A stretch of DNA of 64,000 bases, taken from Candidatus Palauibacter polyketidifaciens. GTDB taxonomy: Bacteria; Gemmatimonadota; Gemmatimonadetes; Palauibacterales; Palauibacteraceae. Both the position numbers and the translations under genes were made by a program. The stretch spans positions 124,001 to 188,000 of the forward strand of contig NZ_CANPVO010000013.1 in the NCBI RefSeq assembly GCF_947581785.1, written 5' to 3'. Within the stretch, counting starts at the first letter, position 1; every line of letters begins with the position of its first letter. Shown in pieces: positions 52,485-61,058 of the stretch. The notes below the pieces were generated by a model, which saw only the letters and a program-made list of their open reading frames with translations, was not told where the DNA came from and did not search any database.

Positions 52485-53249
52485 CTACCTCCGCCTTGAT
52501 GGGGTGGTTGGGAGCCGCGAGGCGAAGAACGCCGATATGCGGTGCTCCATGGTTTCGTCGTCGATCAGGCGCGGGGTGAGCGCGAGCCAGCCGAAGAGTC
52601 CGAAGATGGCCGCGCTCAGCCCGAGCGCGGCGAAGGAAACGACGCGGCCGACTGCGTCCCACATGGCCGGCGGCGCAAAGCCCTCGGCTTCGAGCGCTCC
52701 GAAGGCGCCCCAGACCTCCCGGGCAGCGCCCAGCGCCCCGAGGGCGACCGCGAGGACGATGAGGCCGATCTGCCGCTCCCACAGCCGGCGCCGCAGTTCC
52801 GGCCGCAGATCGCCGTCGATCCAGAGATGCTTGGCGGCCCGGGTCCAGTTCGCGGCGAGAAGGGCGACGACGATGACCTGGGGCCAGGCCAGCACGGCCG
52901 CGGAGCCGAGGGCGCCCGTCCCGAGAATCGTGATGCACGCCACCGCCCCGGCCAGCGCCGTGGCCACGACGATCCCGAGGCGTTCCGCCCGATCGATCCA
53001 TCCCGCGCCCCGCGCCCAGCGGCCCAGAGGCGGCGCGTGCTGCGCCTCGAGTTGCGCGAGCGTATCCGTGCCCGGCACGACCCGGCGGAGGGCGGCGCGG
53101 CGCGCCTGCGCCGGCCCGTATCCGCGACGTTCCAGTTCCGCCTGCAGCGCCTCCGCGTCGGCGTCGACTTCCTCCAGCAGGTCGAGGCGGCGTCGCGGCG
53201 GCACCACGAGACTCCGTTCGACGTCGGCCAGGGGGTGGTCAGGCCGCAT
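52485..53249 (-). CDS. membrane protein of unknown function in PadR operon (permease-prefix-like N terminus)
   Basis: 254 residues. The N-terminal ~75 residues are soluble and helical (LDLLEEVDADAEALQAELERRGYGPAQARRAALRRVV), similar in feel to the permease-prefix/DUF1700-like domains that accompany PadR regulators. After that come about six hydrophobic segments (LGIVVATALAGAVACITILG, AAVLAWPQVIVVALLAANW, QIGLIVLAVALGALGA, SFAALGLSAAIFGLFGWLAL). It overlaps the PadR gene by 11 bases, so expression should be coupled to the regulator. Function unknown. Confidence 0.65.
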   Translation of the reverse strand: MRPDHPLADVERSLVVPPRRRLDLLEEVDADAEALQAELERRGYGPAQARRAALRRVVPGTDTLAQLEAQHAPPLGRWARGAGWIDRAERLGIVVATALAGAVACITILGTGALGSAAVLAWPQVIVVALLAANWTRAAKHLWIDGDLRPELRRRLWERQIGLIVLAVALGALGAAREVWGAFGALEAEGFAPPAMWDAVGRVVSFAALGLSAAIFGLFGWLALTPRLIDDETMEHRISAFFASRLPTTPSRRR

Positions 53250-53565
53250 GGGTGCCCCCGAAGAGTTCCAGCAGCACCCGAAACTGCCGTTCGAGTTGCG
53301 CGGCCCCCGCCGCGAGTTCGGCCCGGCCTGCGTCGGTGAGTTCGTAAGTCTTCCGCCGCCGGCCCTTCCCGCCCCAAGTGCCGCGCACGTGCCCGTCCGT
53401 CTCGAGCCGGTGCAGGATCGGGTAGAGCGTCCCGTGCTGAAACGAAAATGCGCCCCCCGTCCGTTCCTCCACGGAGAGCGCGATCTGGTATCCGTGCGCG
53501 GGTCCCCGCTCCAGGACCGCGAGCACGAGCAGCTCGTTGATTCGCTTCGAGAGAGTGGCCTGCAA
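53239..53565 (-). CDS. PadR-family transcriptional regulator
   Basis: 108 residues, typical of the short PadR-s2 subgroup. The winged helix is complete: LVLAVLERGPAHGYQIALSVEERTGGAFSFQHGTLYPILHRLETDGHVRGTWGGKGRRRKTYELTDAGRAEL, followed by a dimerisation helix. The start is TTG with GAGGT 5 bases upstream. A palindromic operator sits between the -35 and -10 of the promoter just upstream (53632-53660), so it most likely represses its own operon, which includes two membrane proteins and the propeller/FGE lipoprotein. The inducer is unknown. Confidence 0.9.
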   Translation of the reverse strand: MQATLSKRINELLVLAVLERGPAHGYQIALSVEERTGGAFSFQHGTLYPILHRLETDGHVRGTWGGKGRRRKTYELTDAGRAELAAGAAQLERQFRVLLELFGGTHAA

Positions 53566-53631
53566 GCGGCACCTCGTTTCGACCGTTCCACGTTCAGCTC
53601 GGCGCCCGGCTCGCCCAGGAGCCTCTCAAGC

Positions 53632-53660
53632 ATGATATAAAGATTATCTTTATATCGCAA
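53632..53660 (-). promoter_or_regulatory. promoter and PadR operator
   Basis: Minus strand: TTGCGA (-35, 53660-53655), 17-base spacer, TATCAT (-10, 53637-53632). A perfect inverted repeat with 11-base arms, GATATAAAGAT (53634-53644) and ATCTTTATATC (53646-53656), centred on T53645, fills the spacer and touches both boxes. It is an AT-rich island in GC-rich DNA, about 70 bases upstream of the PadR gene. Binding by PadR would block RNA polymerase directly. Confidence 0.75.
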
Positions 53661-53784
53661 ATCTGTATACGGAAGAGATTCCGGACGGGGCGCGCCACGC
53701 GCGGCGGTGGATGTTACGGGAGGCGATGAAGCGGGGGCCGTCGCGGGTATCCCCGGCCGGAACAGTCCGCGACATTGGAGGCGC

Positions 53785-54909
53785 ATGTATACGACCTGCA
53801 TCTTTTGCCACGGCGACCTCGGCCGGAACGAGGCCATCGAGGAGTTCCCGGTGGGGCGCCGCCTCGCCTTCGACGGGGCGAAGGGACGGCTGTGGGTCGT
53901 GTGCCGGCGCTGCGAGCGCTGGAACCTGTCGCCGCTGGAGACGCGCTGGGAGGCGATCGAAGCGTGCGAACGCGCCTTCGAGACCACCCGCATGCGGGTC
54001 GCCTCCGACAACATCGGCCTCGCGAAGCTCAAGGAGGGCCTCGAACTCGTCCGCGTCGGCGACCCCGTTCGGCAGGAGTTCGCGGCCTGGCGCTACGGCG
54101 ACCAGTTCGGCCGGCGCCGCCGCCGCGCCGCGCTCATCACGGGGGGCGTCGGGGCGGCGGCGGGCGCGGTCGTCGTGGGCGGCACGCTCGCCGGGTTCGC
54201 GATGGGCGGGGTCTTCCCGGGGCTCTTTCAGGCGGCGCAAGCCTGGTATCGGGACCGCGTCCTTCTCCGCCTCAGGGATGAGCACGGCGATCCCATCCGA
54301 ATACAACGGAAACACCTCTACACGTCTCGCCTGATACCCAGCCCTGATGCATCGGGATGGGACCTCCGCGTTGATCACATCACGGGTTGGGACAAGTGGG
54401 GGAAGACCCGCAAGCGCAAGAACCGGCGACATACGATGATCGTGCACGGCAGCGAGGCGATCGGCCTCGCAGGCCAGCTCATGGCCCACGCCAATCGGAG
54501 TGGCGGGGCCCGGAAGGCGATCCGCGCCGCGGTCGAGCGGATCGAGGAGGCCGGACATCCGGAGGCTTTCCTGCCGGAGGCGGCTCGCCGCGCCATGAGC
54601 GACTTCTCCAGTTCGGGAAAGGCGGATCTCCCCCCGAAGAAGGTCGAGAATCTCATGAAGCCGCTTCCCGGCACCCTGGCGGGTCTCAAGGTGGACGTGC
54701 GGCTGGCGGTCGAGATGGCGACGCACGAGCAGGCGGAGCGCGAGGCGCTGGAGGGGGAACTGAAGGAACTGGAGGCGCGGTGGCGCGAGGCGGAGGAGAT
54801 CGCCCGCATCGCCGACAGCCTCCTCGTTCCCGAGAGCGTGGACAGCTTCATCGCCGGCGAACGTTCGCAGATCGACGACGACCCCGCGAAGGGAGCCCGA
54901 ACCGGCTGA
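53785..54909 (+). CDS. zinc-ribbon and coiled-coil protein of unknown function
   Basis: 374 residues from ATG 53785 with GGAGG 3-7 bases upstream. Two CxxC knuckles at the N terminus (CIFCHGDL and CRRCERW) suggest a structural zinc ribbon. A hydrophobic Gly/Ala-rich stretch (ITGGVGAAAGAVVVGGTLAGFAMGGVFPGLF, about 140-170) may be one membrane hairpin. The C-terminal ~150 residues are strongly charged, with a likely coiled coil (EQAEREALEGELKELEARWREAEEIARIAD). It is divergent from the PadR operon. I do not recognise the family; it looks like a genuine conserved-type gene by codon usage and ribosome-binding site. Confidence 0.65.
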   Translation: MYTTCIFCHGDLGRNEAIEEFPVGRRLAFDGAKGRLWVVCRRCERWNLSPLETRWEAIEACERAFETTRMRVASDNIGLAKLKEGLELVRVGDPVRQEFAAWRYGDQFGRRRRRAALITGGVGAAAGAVVVGGTLAGFAMGGVFPGLFQAAQAWYRDRVLLRLRDEHGDPIRIQRKHLYTSRLIPSPDASGWDLRVDHITGWDKWGKTRKRKNRRHTMIVHGSEAIGLAGQLMAHANRSGGARKAIRAAVERIEEAGHPEAFLPEAARRAMSDFSSSGKADLPPKKVENLMKPLPGTLAGLKVDVRLAVEMATHEQAEREALEGELKELEARWREAEEIARIADSLLVPESVDSFIAGERSQIDDDPAKGARTG

Positions 54910-54983
54910 AAGCCCGGGCCGGCTGAAAGCCCGCACCGGCCGGTCAGCCTGTCCGGCGCCGCCCCAGTTCCCTATCCTGCCGC

Positions 54984-55382
54984 ATGAGCGAGAAGAGACT
55001 CATCGTCGTCGGCGACCGCGTGCTCATCGAGCCCCTGGAGGGTGAGGAGCGCACGGATGTCGGCCTCTACCTCCCCCCCACCGCGATCGACAAGCAGGCA
55101 GTGCAGGCGGGGACGGTCGTCGCCGTCGGCCCCGGGACTCCGGTCGGGCCGCCCGCCGAACTCGACGACGAACCGTGGAAGATCGGCGCCACCGAAGCCC
55201 GCTATCTCCCGATGCAGGCGCGACCGGGAGACTACGCGCTCTTCTTCCGGAAGGCCGCGGTGGAGATCACCTTCGAGGGCACGCAGTACCTCGTCGCACC
55301 GCAGGGCGCGATTCTCACCCTCGTCCGCGAGGAGGGTGAGGGAGAAGAAGCCGCCGAGGGCTTCGACCCCTCCTTTCTCTAG
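54984..55382 (+). CDS. stand-alone GroES/Cpn10-like co-chaperonin
   Basis: 132 residues, longer than classical GroES (~97). Recognisable Cpn10 motifs: VVGDRVLIEPLEGEERTDVGLYLPPTA at the start, VQAGTVVAVGPG, and the C-terminal half GDYALFFRKAAVEITFEGTQYLVAPQGAILTLVRE. The middle contains an insert (LDDEPWKIGATEARYLPMQ) near the roof/loop region. The mobile-loop region is shortened and lacks the usual GGI(V/L) anchor. No GroEL gene is adjacent, so it may be a paralogue with a separate role. A 15-base direct repeat (54902-54916 and 54919-54933) lies just upstream. Confidence 0.8.
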   Translation: MSEKRLIVVGDRVLIEPLEGEERTDVGLYLPPTAIDKQAVQAGTVVAVGPGTPVGPPAELDDEPWKIGATEARYLPMQARPGDYALFFRKAAVEITFEGTQYLVAPQGAILTLVREEGEGEEAAEGFDPSFL

Positions 55383-55400
55383 CCGCCCGCGCGCAGCGGG

Positions 55401-55940
55401 TTAGCGGTCGACGGGGCCGATCCGGTTGGGCCGCAGGGAGTGACAGTTCACCTCCCAGGAGGTCGCCCGGGCCTGAACCGGGGCGTCGCCCGTCGCGGAC
55501 GCGGCGGCCGCCTGCCCCCGAAGCCGCGCCACCGCCCGTCCGACCATGTCCCCGCGGCTGCGACGCAGCGCCACGGCCCCCCGCACCTCGGGAGTCGACC
55601 ATACGACCCACAGCGTGTCGGCCCGTGTGAACCAGCGCGTCTCCGTGCCGGAAAGGTCTCCGTCACCCTCGAGCGCGACGGCCTTGTAGGCGGTCATCTC
55701 TCTCCCGTACGCGTCGACGGAGTCGGCGAACAGCATGACCGACCGCACCGTGGGCGGATCGGTTTCGGGATCTTCCCCACCGTTGTCCGCGAGCCAGGTG
55801 TCGAACCGGAGGTGCCGGCAGCCGAGGAAGTCCCACAGGCGGAGATCGGCGGGTTCGGGCGGGGGTGGAGGCTCGACCTCCCGGAAGCGGAACCAGATCG
55901 AGACCCAGACGAAGACGGCCGACAGTCCCACGGCCACCAT
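55401..55940 (-). CDS. membrane-anchored or exported protein of unknown function
   Basis: About 179 residues from ATG 55940, with one N-terminal hydrophobic segment (MVAVGLSAVFVWVSIWF), then a proline-rich linker (EVEPPPPPEPADL) and a soluble domain (LWDFLGCRHLRFDTWL..., VRSVMLFADSVDAYGREMTAYKAVAL, TRADTLWVVW). GGAGGT at 55964-55969 is too far from this ATG (23 bases) but sits 5 bases before an in-frame CTG at 55958, which would add six residues including the positively charged KTKR needed before a signal anchor; the true start may be that CTG or the TTG at 55943. Function unknown. Confidence 0.55.
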   Translation of the reverse strand: MVAVGLSAVFVWVSIWFRFREVEPPPPPEPADLRLWDFLGCRHLRFDTWLADNGGEDPETDPPTVRSVMLFADSVDAYGREMTAYKAVALEGDGDLSGTETRWFTRADTLWVVWSTPEVRGAVALRRSRGDMVGRAVARLRGQAAAASATGDAPVQARATSWEVNCHSLRPNRIGPVDR

Positions 55941-56113
55941 CAATCGCTTGGTCTTCAGTTCCCACCTCCGCTCGTGCCGGAATCGCCGCGGCCAACCTAG
56001 TGTGGCCCTCGTCGCCGCGCACAGCTTTTGGTGCGGGGCCCGCGACCGTAGGATATCCTCGCGATTCCCCGCCGTTTCCCCCCAACCACGCGTACGCGGA
56101 AGTCGAGGTCTGT

Positions 56114-57979
56114 TTGGCACCCCCGCCCGGGAAGATCCGGAACATTGCGATCATCGCCCACGTCGATCACGGGAAGACGACGCTCGTCGACCACATGCTG
56201 CGGCAGGCCGGCGCCTTCCAGTCGCACGAGCGGGTCGAGGAACGGGTCATGGACTCGAACCCGCTGGAGCGCGAGCGCGGCATCACGATCCTGTCGAAGA
56301 ATACCGCCGTGCGCTGGGGTGAGACGAGGATCAACATCGTCGACACACCGGGTCACGCGGACTTCGGCGGCGAGGTCGAGCGCATCCTTCGGATGGTGGA
56401 CGGCGTGCTCCTCCTGGTGGACGCGGCCGAGGGACCGATGCCGCAGACGCGCTTCGTCACGCGGAAGGCGCTCGCGCTCGGCCTCGCGCCCATCGTCGCG
56501 ATCAACAAGGTGGACCGGCCCGAGCAGCGCGCGGCGGAGGTCCACGACGAGGTGCTGGAACTGTTCCTGGAACTCGATGCGACCGAGGCCCAGCTCGATG
56601 CCCCCTTCCTGTACGCGAGCGGGCGCGACGGCTGGGCGTCGCCCGATATCGAGGCGCGAGCCGGAGACCTGGAGCCGCTGTTCGAGACGATCGTCGCGGG
56701 CGTCCCCTCCCCCGCCGGCGACCCCGGAGGACCGTTCCAGATGCTGGCCTCCACGCTGGATCACTCCAGCTACGTGGGGCGCATCGCGATCGGCCGCATC
56801 GAACGGGGCACCGTGACGGAGGCGGATCGCGTGGTGCTGCTGCCGCTCGGGGAGCCCGGACCTGTGTCCGCCGACGAGGCCATCCCGGCCCGCGTGCTCA
56901 AGATCTACGGCTTCGACGGGCTGAAGCGCATTGAAACGCCCCGCGCGAGCGCCGGCGACATCGTGGCGCTGGCCGGACTCGAGGGAGTGGAGATCGGCCA
57001 GACCATCGTCGACCCGGACCACAGGGAGCGTCTCCGCGGGATCGCGGTCGAACGACCCACCCTCGCGGTGGACTTCCGGGTCAACGACGCCCCCTTCGCC
57101 GGGCGGACGGGCAAGTACGTCACGACCCGGCAACTGCGCCAGCGCCTCCTCCGCGAACTGGAGCGGAACGTCGCCCTTCGCGTCGAGCCGACGGACTCGC
57201 CCGACACCTTCTCCGTTTCGGGGCGAGGGGAACTCCATCTCACGATCCTCATGGAAACCATGCGCCGGGAGGGGTACGAGTTCTCCGTCTCGCGGCCGCG
57301 CGTCCTCCTGCGCCAGGGGCCCGACGGGGAGATCCTGGAGCCCTACGAAGAGGCGGTGATCGAAGTCCCGGCGGAGATGGTCGGCGTGGTGATGGAGAAG
57401 ATGGGGAGCCGGCGGGCCGAACTCCTCTCGATGCGGCCGACAGACCAGGGTCCGGTGCGCCTGGATTTCAGGCTCCCGTCGCGCGGGCTGTTCGGATACC
57501 GCTCCGAGTTCCTCACGGACACGCGCGGCGAGGGCCAGTTGCACCACCGCTTCCTCGAATACGGACCCCGGGCCGGACACCTGGAACACCGGCGGAAGGG
57601 AGTGCTCGTCGCCGACCGCCCGGGTACCTCCGTCGCCTTTGCCCTCTTCAACCTCCAGGAGCGGGCCGAGATGCTGATCGGCCCCGGCATCGAGGTCTAC
57701 AGCGGGATGATCGTGGGCGAGAACGTCCGCCCCGGCGACCTCGAGGTCAACGTGTCGAAGGGCAAGAAGCTCACGAACATGCGCGCCGCCGCCGCGGACG
57801 AGAACGTGCGCCTGGAGCCGCCGCGCGAACTCACGCTGGAACTCGCCCTCGAGTTCATCAACGACGACGAGTTGATCGAGGTCACGCCCGACGCGATCCG
57901 CCTCCGCAAGCGCAGCCTCGACCCGATCGAACGAAAAAAGGCGATGCGCCGCGCCGCCGCCGAGGCCCGCGAAGCCTGA
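56114..57979 (+). CDS. typA: TypA/BipA ribosome-associated GTPase
   Basis: 621 residues from TTG 56114 with GAGG 5 bases upstream; the conserved N terminus [24 protein letters not shown] begins 8 residues in, so earlier in-frame starts are unlikely. G motifs: [40 protein letters not shown]. The EF-G-like domains and the TypA-specific C terminus ([69 protein letters not shown]) are complete. TypA binds the ribosome and supports assembly and translation under stress or low temperature. Confidence 0.95.
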   Translation: MAPPPGKIRNIAIIAHVDHGKTTLVDHMLRQAGAFQSHERVEERVMDSNPLERERGITILSKNTAVRWGETRINIVDTPGHADFGGEVERILRMVDGVLLLVDAAEGPMPQTRFVTRKALALGLAPIVAINKVDRPEQRAAEVHDEVLELFLELDATEAQLDAPFLYASGRDGWASPDIEARAGDLEPLFETIVAGVPSPAGDPGGPFQMLASTLDHSSYVGRIAIGRIERGTVTEADRVVLLPLGEPGPVSADEAIPARVLKIYGFDGLKRIETPRASAGDIVALAGLEGVEIGQTIVDPDHRERLRGIAVERPTLAVDFRVNDAPFAGRTGKYVTTRQLRQRLLRELERNVALRVEPTDSPDTFSVSGRGELHLTILMETMRREGYEFSVSRPRVLLRQGPDGEILEPYEEAVIEVPAEMVGVVMEKMGSRRAELLSMRPTDQGPVRLDFRLPSRGLFGYRSEFLTDTRGEGQLHHRFLEYGPRAGHLEHRRKGVLVADRPGTSVAFALFNLQERAEMLIGPGIEVYSGMIVGENVRPGDLEVNVSKGKKLTNMRAAAADENVRLEPPRELTLELALEFINDDELIEVTPDAIRLRKRSLDPIERKKAMRRAAAEAREA

Positions 57980-57988
57980 CGCCGGCCG

Positions 57989-59857
57989 CTACGTGGTTCC
58001 GCGTGCCCTCCGGGCGTTCCGGGCGTGGAGGGCGAACACGGCGCTGCCCAGCAGCACTCCGGCGATCCGCACCGGATCGTTCGGGACCAGGATGAGGGCT
58101 CCGGCCACGGCGAACAGGGCGCGCTCGGCGGCGCTGCACGCGGCCACCGCAAACCCCTCGATCGCGTATGCGACGGCCGACACGAGCGCGACCGTGCAGA
58201 CGATGGCGAAGATGAACGCCGTCACGGCGGTGCCCTCCACGAGGATCAGCGCCGAATAGGCCATCATCGCGGGCACGATGAAGAAGCCGAGGGACAGCTT
58301 CACGGCCTGGGTCGCCGTCCGCATGGGCGCCGAGCCCGCGACCCCCGCCCCCGCAAAGGCGGCGAGGGCGATCGGCGGCGTCACGTTCGACGTCTGCGAA
58401 AGCCAGAAGATGATCATGTGGGCGACGAGGAGGGAGAGGCCGAGTCCTTCCAGCGCGGGCGCGGCCATGACGGAGATCACGATGTAGGCCGCGGTCACGG
58501 GCAGTCCCATGCCGAGGACGAGCGCGGCGATCGCGATAAAGATGAGCGCGAGCCAGAGCAGCCCGCCGGCCGCCTGCACGACGGACTCCGTGAACTGGAG
58601 GCCGATCCCGGTCTGGCCGATCACGCCCACGACGATCCCGGCGGTCGCGCACGCGAGAGAGATCGGCAGCGCCAGCACCGCGCCCGTCCGCAGCCCCTCG
58701 AGGATGGTGCGCCACCCCACCCGCGTCCGTTTCCGCGCCATCCCCGTGACGACGACGGCGAGGCTGCCCACGGCCCCGACGAGCGGCGGCGAGTAGTTGA
58801 GGAGGAGGAGCGCGACGACGAGTCCGAGCGGAAGCAGGAAGTGGACGCCCTCGCGCAGCGTGCGCCGCACCGGCGGCGGGTTCTTCATCCCCCGCAATCC
58901 CAGTTTCAGGGCCATGAGGTGGACGAAGAGCAGCGTGCACCCGAAGTAGAGGATGGCGGGCGCGATGGAGAGCGCCACGATCTCCCGGTACGGCGTGTTC
59001 GTGAAGTCCGCCATGATGAAGGCGCCGGCGCCCATGATCGGCGGCATGATCTGGCCGCCGGTGGAGGCCGCCGCCTCGATCCCGCCCGCCTGTTCCGGGC
59101 GGTAGCCGAGCTTCTTCATCATCGGGATCGTGAGCGCGCCCGTCGTCACCGTGTTCGCGATCGCCGAGCCCGAGATCGACCCCATGGCCGCGGAGGCGAT
59201 GACGCTCGCCTTGGCCGGCCCGCCTCGGAACCGGCCCGCGGCGGCAAACGCGAGGTCGATGAAGAAGCGCCCCGCGCCCGTCACCTCGAGGAACGCGCCG
59301 AAGAGGACGAAGATGAACACGGTCCCCGCCGCGATCCCGAGCGGCGTCCCGAACAGGCCCGCCCCCGTGAAGATCTGGAAGCGCAGGATGCGCTCGATCG
59401 TGAAGCCGCGATTCGCGATCACGTCCGGCAGCAGGTCCCCGAACCCCGCGTAGAGGAGGAAGACGAGGCCCACGGCGACCATCACCCAGCCCACGGCGCG
59501 CCGCGTCGCCTCGAAGAGGAGGATCACGAACACCAGGCCCGCAATCAGGTCGTGCGTCGTGAGCCCGTACAGGATGTGGTCGACCCCGCGGTAGTCGAAG
59601 CCCACGATGACCCACCCGCAGTAGAGGGCGACGAGCGCCAGGGCGGCGTCGAGCCACAGGCTCCAGCGGGGCGCGGGGCCCTCCCCCGTCCACGAGGGCT
59701 TGGCGAGGAAGGTGAGGACGACGACCCAGGCGAGGTGGATGGGCCGGCCGAGCGTGGCCGAGAGCGTGCCGGTCGTGCTCTGCCAGAGCTGGAAGAGGGA
59801 GAGCCCCACCGCGAGGGCGAAGAGGATGCGCCGCCACGGCGGCCGCGGAGCCGTCAA
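57989..59857 (-). CDS. TRAP transporter fused 4TM/12TM permease
   Basis: 622 residues from a TTG that lies 8 bases after the TAXI gene stop; there is no ATG near. Hydrophobic segments run throughout, with the DctQ-like part in the first ~170 residues and the DctM-like part after (GTPLGIAAGTVFIFVLFGAFLEVTGAGRFFIDLAFAAAGRFRGGPAKASVIASAAMGSISGSAIANTVTTG). LGMGLPVTAAYIV and FWLSQTSNVTPPIALAAFAGAGVAGSAPMRTATQA are typical of the fused TRAP family. It works with the TAXI binding protein upstream for sodium-driven uptake of an organic acid or similar solute. Confidence 0.93.
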   Translation of the reverse strand: MTAPRPPWRRILFALAVGLSLFQLWQSTTGTLSATLGRPIHLAWVVVLTFLAKPSWTGEGPAPRWSLWLDAALALVALYCGWVIVGFDYRGVDHILYGLTTHDLIAGLVFVILLFEATRRAVGWVMVAVGLVFLLYAGFGDLLPDVIANRGFTIERILRFQIFTGAGLFGTPLGIAAGTVFIFVLFGAFLEVTGAGRFFIDLAFAAAGRFRGGPAKASVIASAAMGSISGSAIANTVTTGALTIPMMKKLGYRPEQAGGIEAAASTGGQIMPPIMGAGAFIMADFTNTPYREIVALSIAPAILYFGCTLLFVHLMALKLGLRGMKNPPPVRRTLREGVHFLLPLGLVVALLLLNYSPPLVGAVGSLAVVVTGMARKRTRVGWRTILEGLRTGAVLALPISLACATAGIVVGVIGQTGIGLQFTESVVQAAGGLLWLALIFIAIAALVLGMGLPVTAAYIVISVMAAPALEGLGLSLLVAHMIIFWLSQTSNVTPPIALAAFAGAGVAGSAPMRTATQAVKLSLGFFIVPAMMAYSALILVEGTAVTAFIFAIVCTVALVSAVAYAIEGFAVAACSAAERALFAVAGALILVPNDPVRIAGVLLGSAVFALHARNARRARGTT

Positions 59858-59864
59858 CGCGCCG

Positions 59865-60854
59865 TCAAGGCGCCCCCGACCCGGGCTGCCCGAGGATCTC
59901 GTCGAAGTAGCGCCGGGCGCCGGGGTGGAGGGGGAAGTCGCCCACGTCGCGCGCGGAGGGCGGTGTGATGAAGCTCGCCACGCTGGAGATGTTCTCAAGA
60001 TCCGCGCGGCGTTCGAGCATCGTGCGCGTGAGATCGTAGGCGAGTCCCTCCTCCATCGCACCGGAGACGACGAGGAGGTTCCAAAGCGTGGGCGTGAGCA
60101 CCGGCTCATCGACGCCGCGGTAGACCCCGGGCGGCACGCGGAAGCCGCTGTACGCGGGCTCCGACCCGACGATCGTCGCGATCTCGTCCTCGGAGAAGGG
60201 GACGAGGACCATGTCCCGGGAGACGCCGATCTCGACCACGGCGGGCATGCCCACGCCGCCCGCGATGAAGCCGGCGTCCAGCGTCCCGTCCTTGAGTCCG
60301 TTCGACATCTGGGCGTAGTTGAGCTGCCGGACGGTGAAGTCGGACTCCCCGATCCCCATGGCCTCGAGCACGTTCCAGGCGGTGACCGCGTTCCCGGACC
60401 CCGGCGGGCCGACGGACACGCGGCGCCCGCGGAGATCGTGTACGGATTCGATCCCCGTGCTCCGGATCGTCACGAGGTGCACGACGTTGGGATAGAGCTT
60501 GCCGAGGGAGGCGAGCGGCATGGGCTCCGGGAAGCGCCCGCGGCCGGCCAGCGCCGCCGCGAGCGCGTCCGCCTGCGTGAAGCCGACCTCGCTCTCCCCC
60601 TTGGCGACCTGGATGAGGTTCGTGACGGAGCCGGCGGTCGTCTCCGCCTTCATGTTCACGCCGTCGACGTGCCGCGACCAGATCGACGCCAGGCCGCCCC
60701 CGAGCGGGTAGTAGAGCCCGTTCGTGTTCCCCGTCGCGATCGAGAGCGTCCGCTGCCCGCCACCCCCGCAACCCGCCGCGGCAAGGACCCCCAGGGCGCC
60801 GAGGCCCCCGACGACGCCCATCACGAGGCGGCGCAGCGCGATCCCGCGTCGCAT
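59865..60854 (-). CDS. TAXI-family TRAP solute-binding lipoprotein
   Basis: 329 residues. A lipoprotein signal (GGLGALGVLAAAGCG) anchors it in the membrane. The TAXI pattern is clear: LSIATGNTNGLYYPLGGGLASIWSRHV, AETTAGSVTNLIQVAKGESEVGFTQADALAAA, HDLRGRRVSVGPPGSGNAVTAWNVLEAMG, and DAGFIAGGVGMPAVVEI. Such proteins capture the solute for a fused TRAP permease, here encoded 8 bases downstream. The ligand is unknown; glutamate or 2-oxoglutarate are common for the family. Confidence 0.92.
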   Translation of the reverse strand: MRRGIALRRLVMGVVGGLGALGVLAAAGCGGGGQRTLSIATGNTNGLYYPLGGGLASIWSRHVDGVNMKAETTAGSVTNLIQVAKGESEVGFTQADALAAALAGRGRFPEPMPLASLGKLYPNVVHLVTIRSTGIESVHDLRGRRVSVGPPGSGNAVTAWNVLEAMGIGESDFTVRQLNYAQMSNGLKDGTLDAGFIAGGVGMPAVVEIGVSRDMVLVPFSEDEIATIVGSEPAYSGFRVPPGVYRGVDEPVLTPTLWNLLVVSGAMEEGLAYDLTRTMLERRADLENISSVASFITPPSARDVGDFPLHPGARRYFDEILGQPGSGAP

Positions 60855-61058
60855 CAACCGGTTCCCACAGCCACTGGCACGCGCATCCGCCGCTCCCCTC
60901 AGTGTTGCCCCTCGATCCCAAGGCGCTGCTATGCTCTCCCCGTCGCGCCTTCCGAGGCAAGCGCCTACCCGCCCGGCCCCCGCCGTTCCGTGTCCGAGCG
61001 AAGCCTCGCGCGATCTGCGAACCTTGTAAATTCGGCATTGAATTCCTAAAATCCAAGC

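Noticed and set aside
60900-61058. A promoter (TTGCCC with TATGCT) for the DUF4143 ATPase
   Set aside because: The spacer would be 19 bases and the leader over 100 bases; the match is too weak to call.
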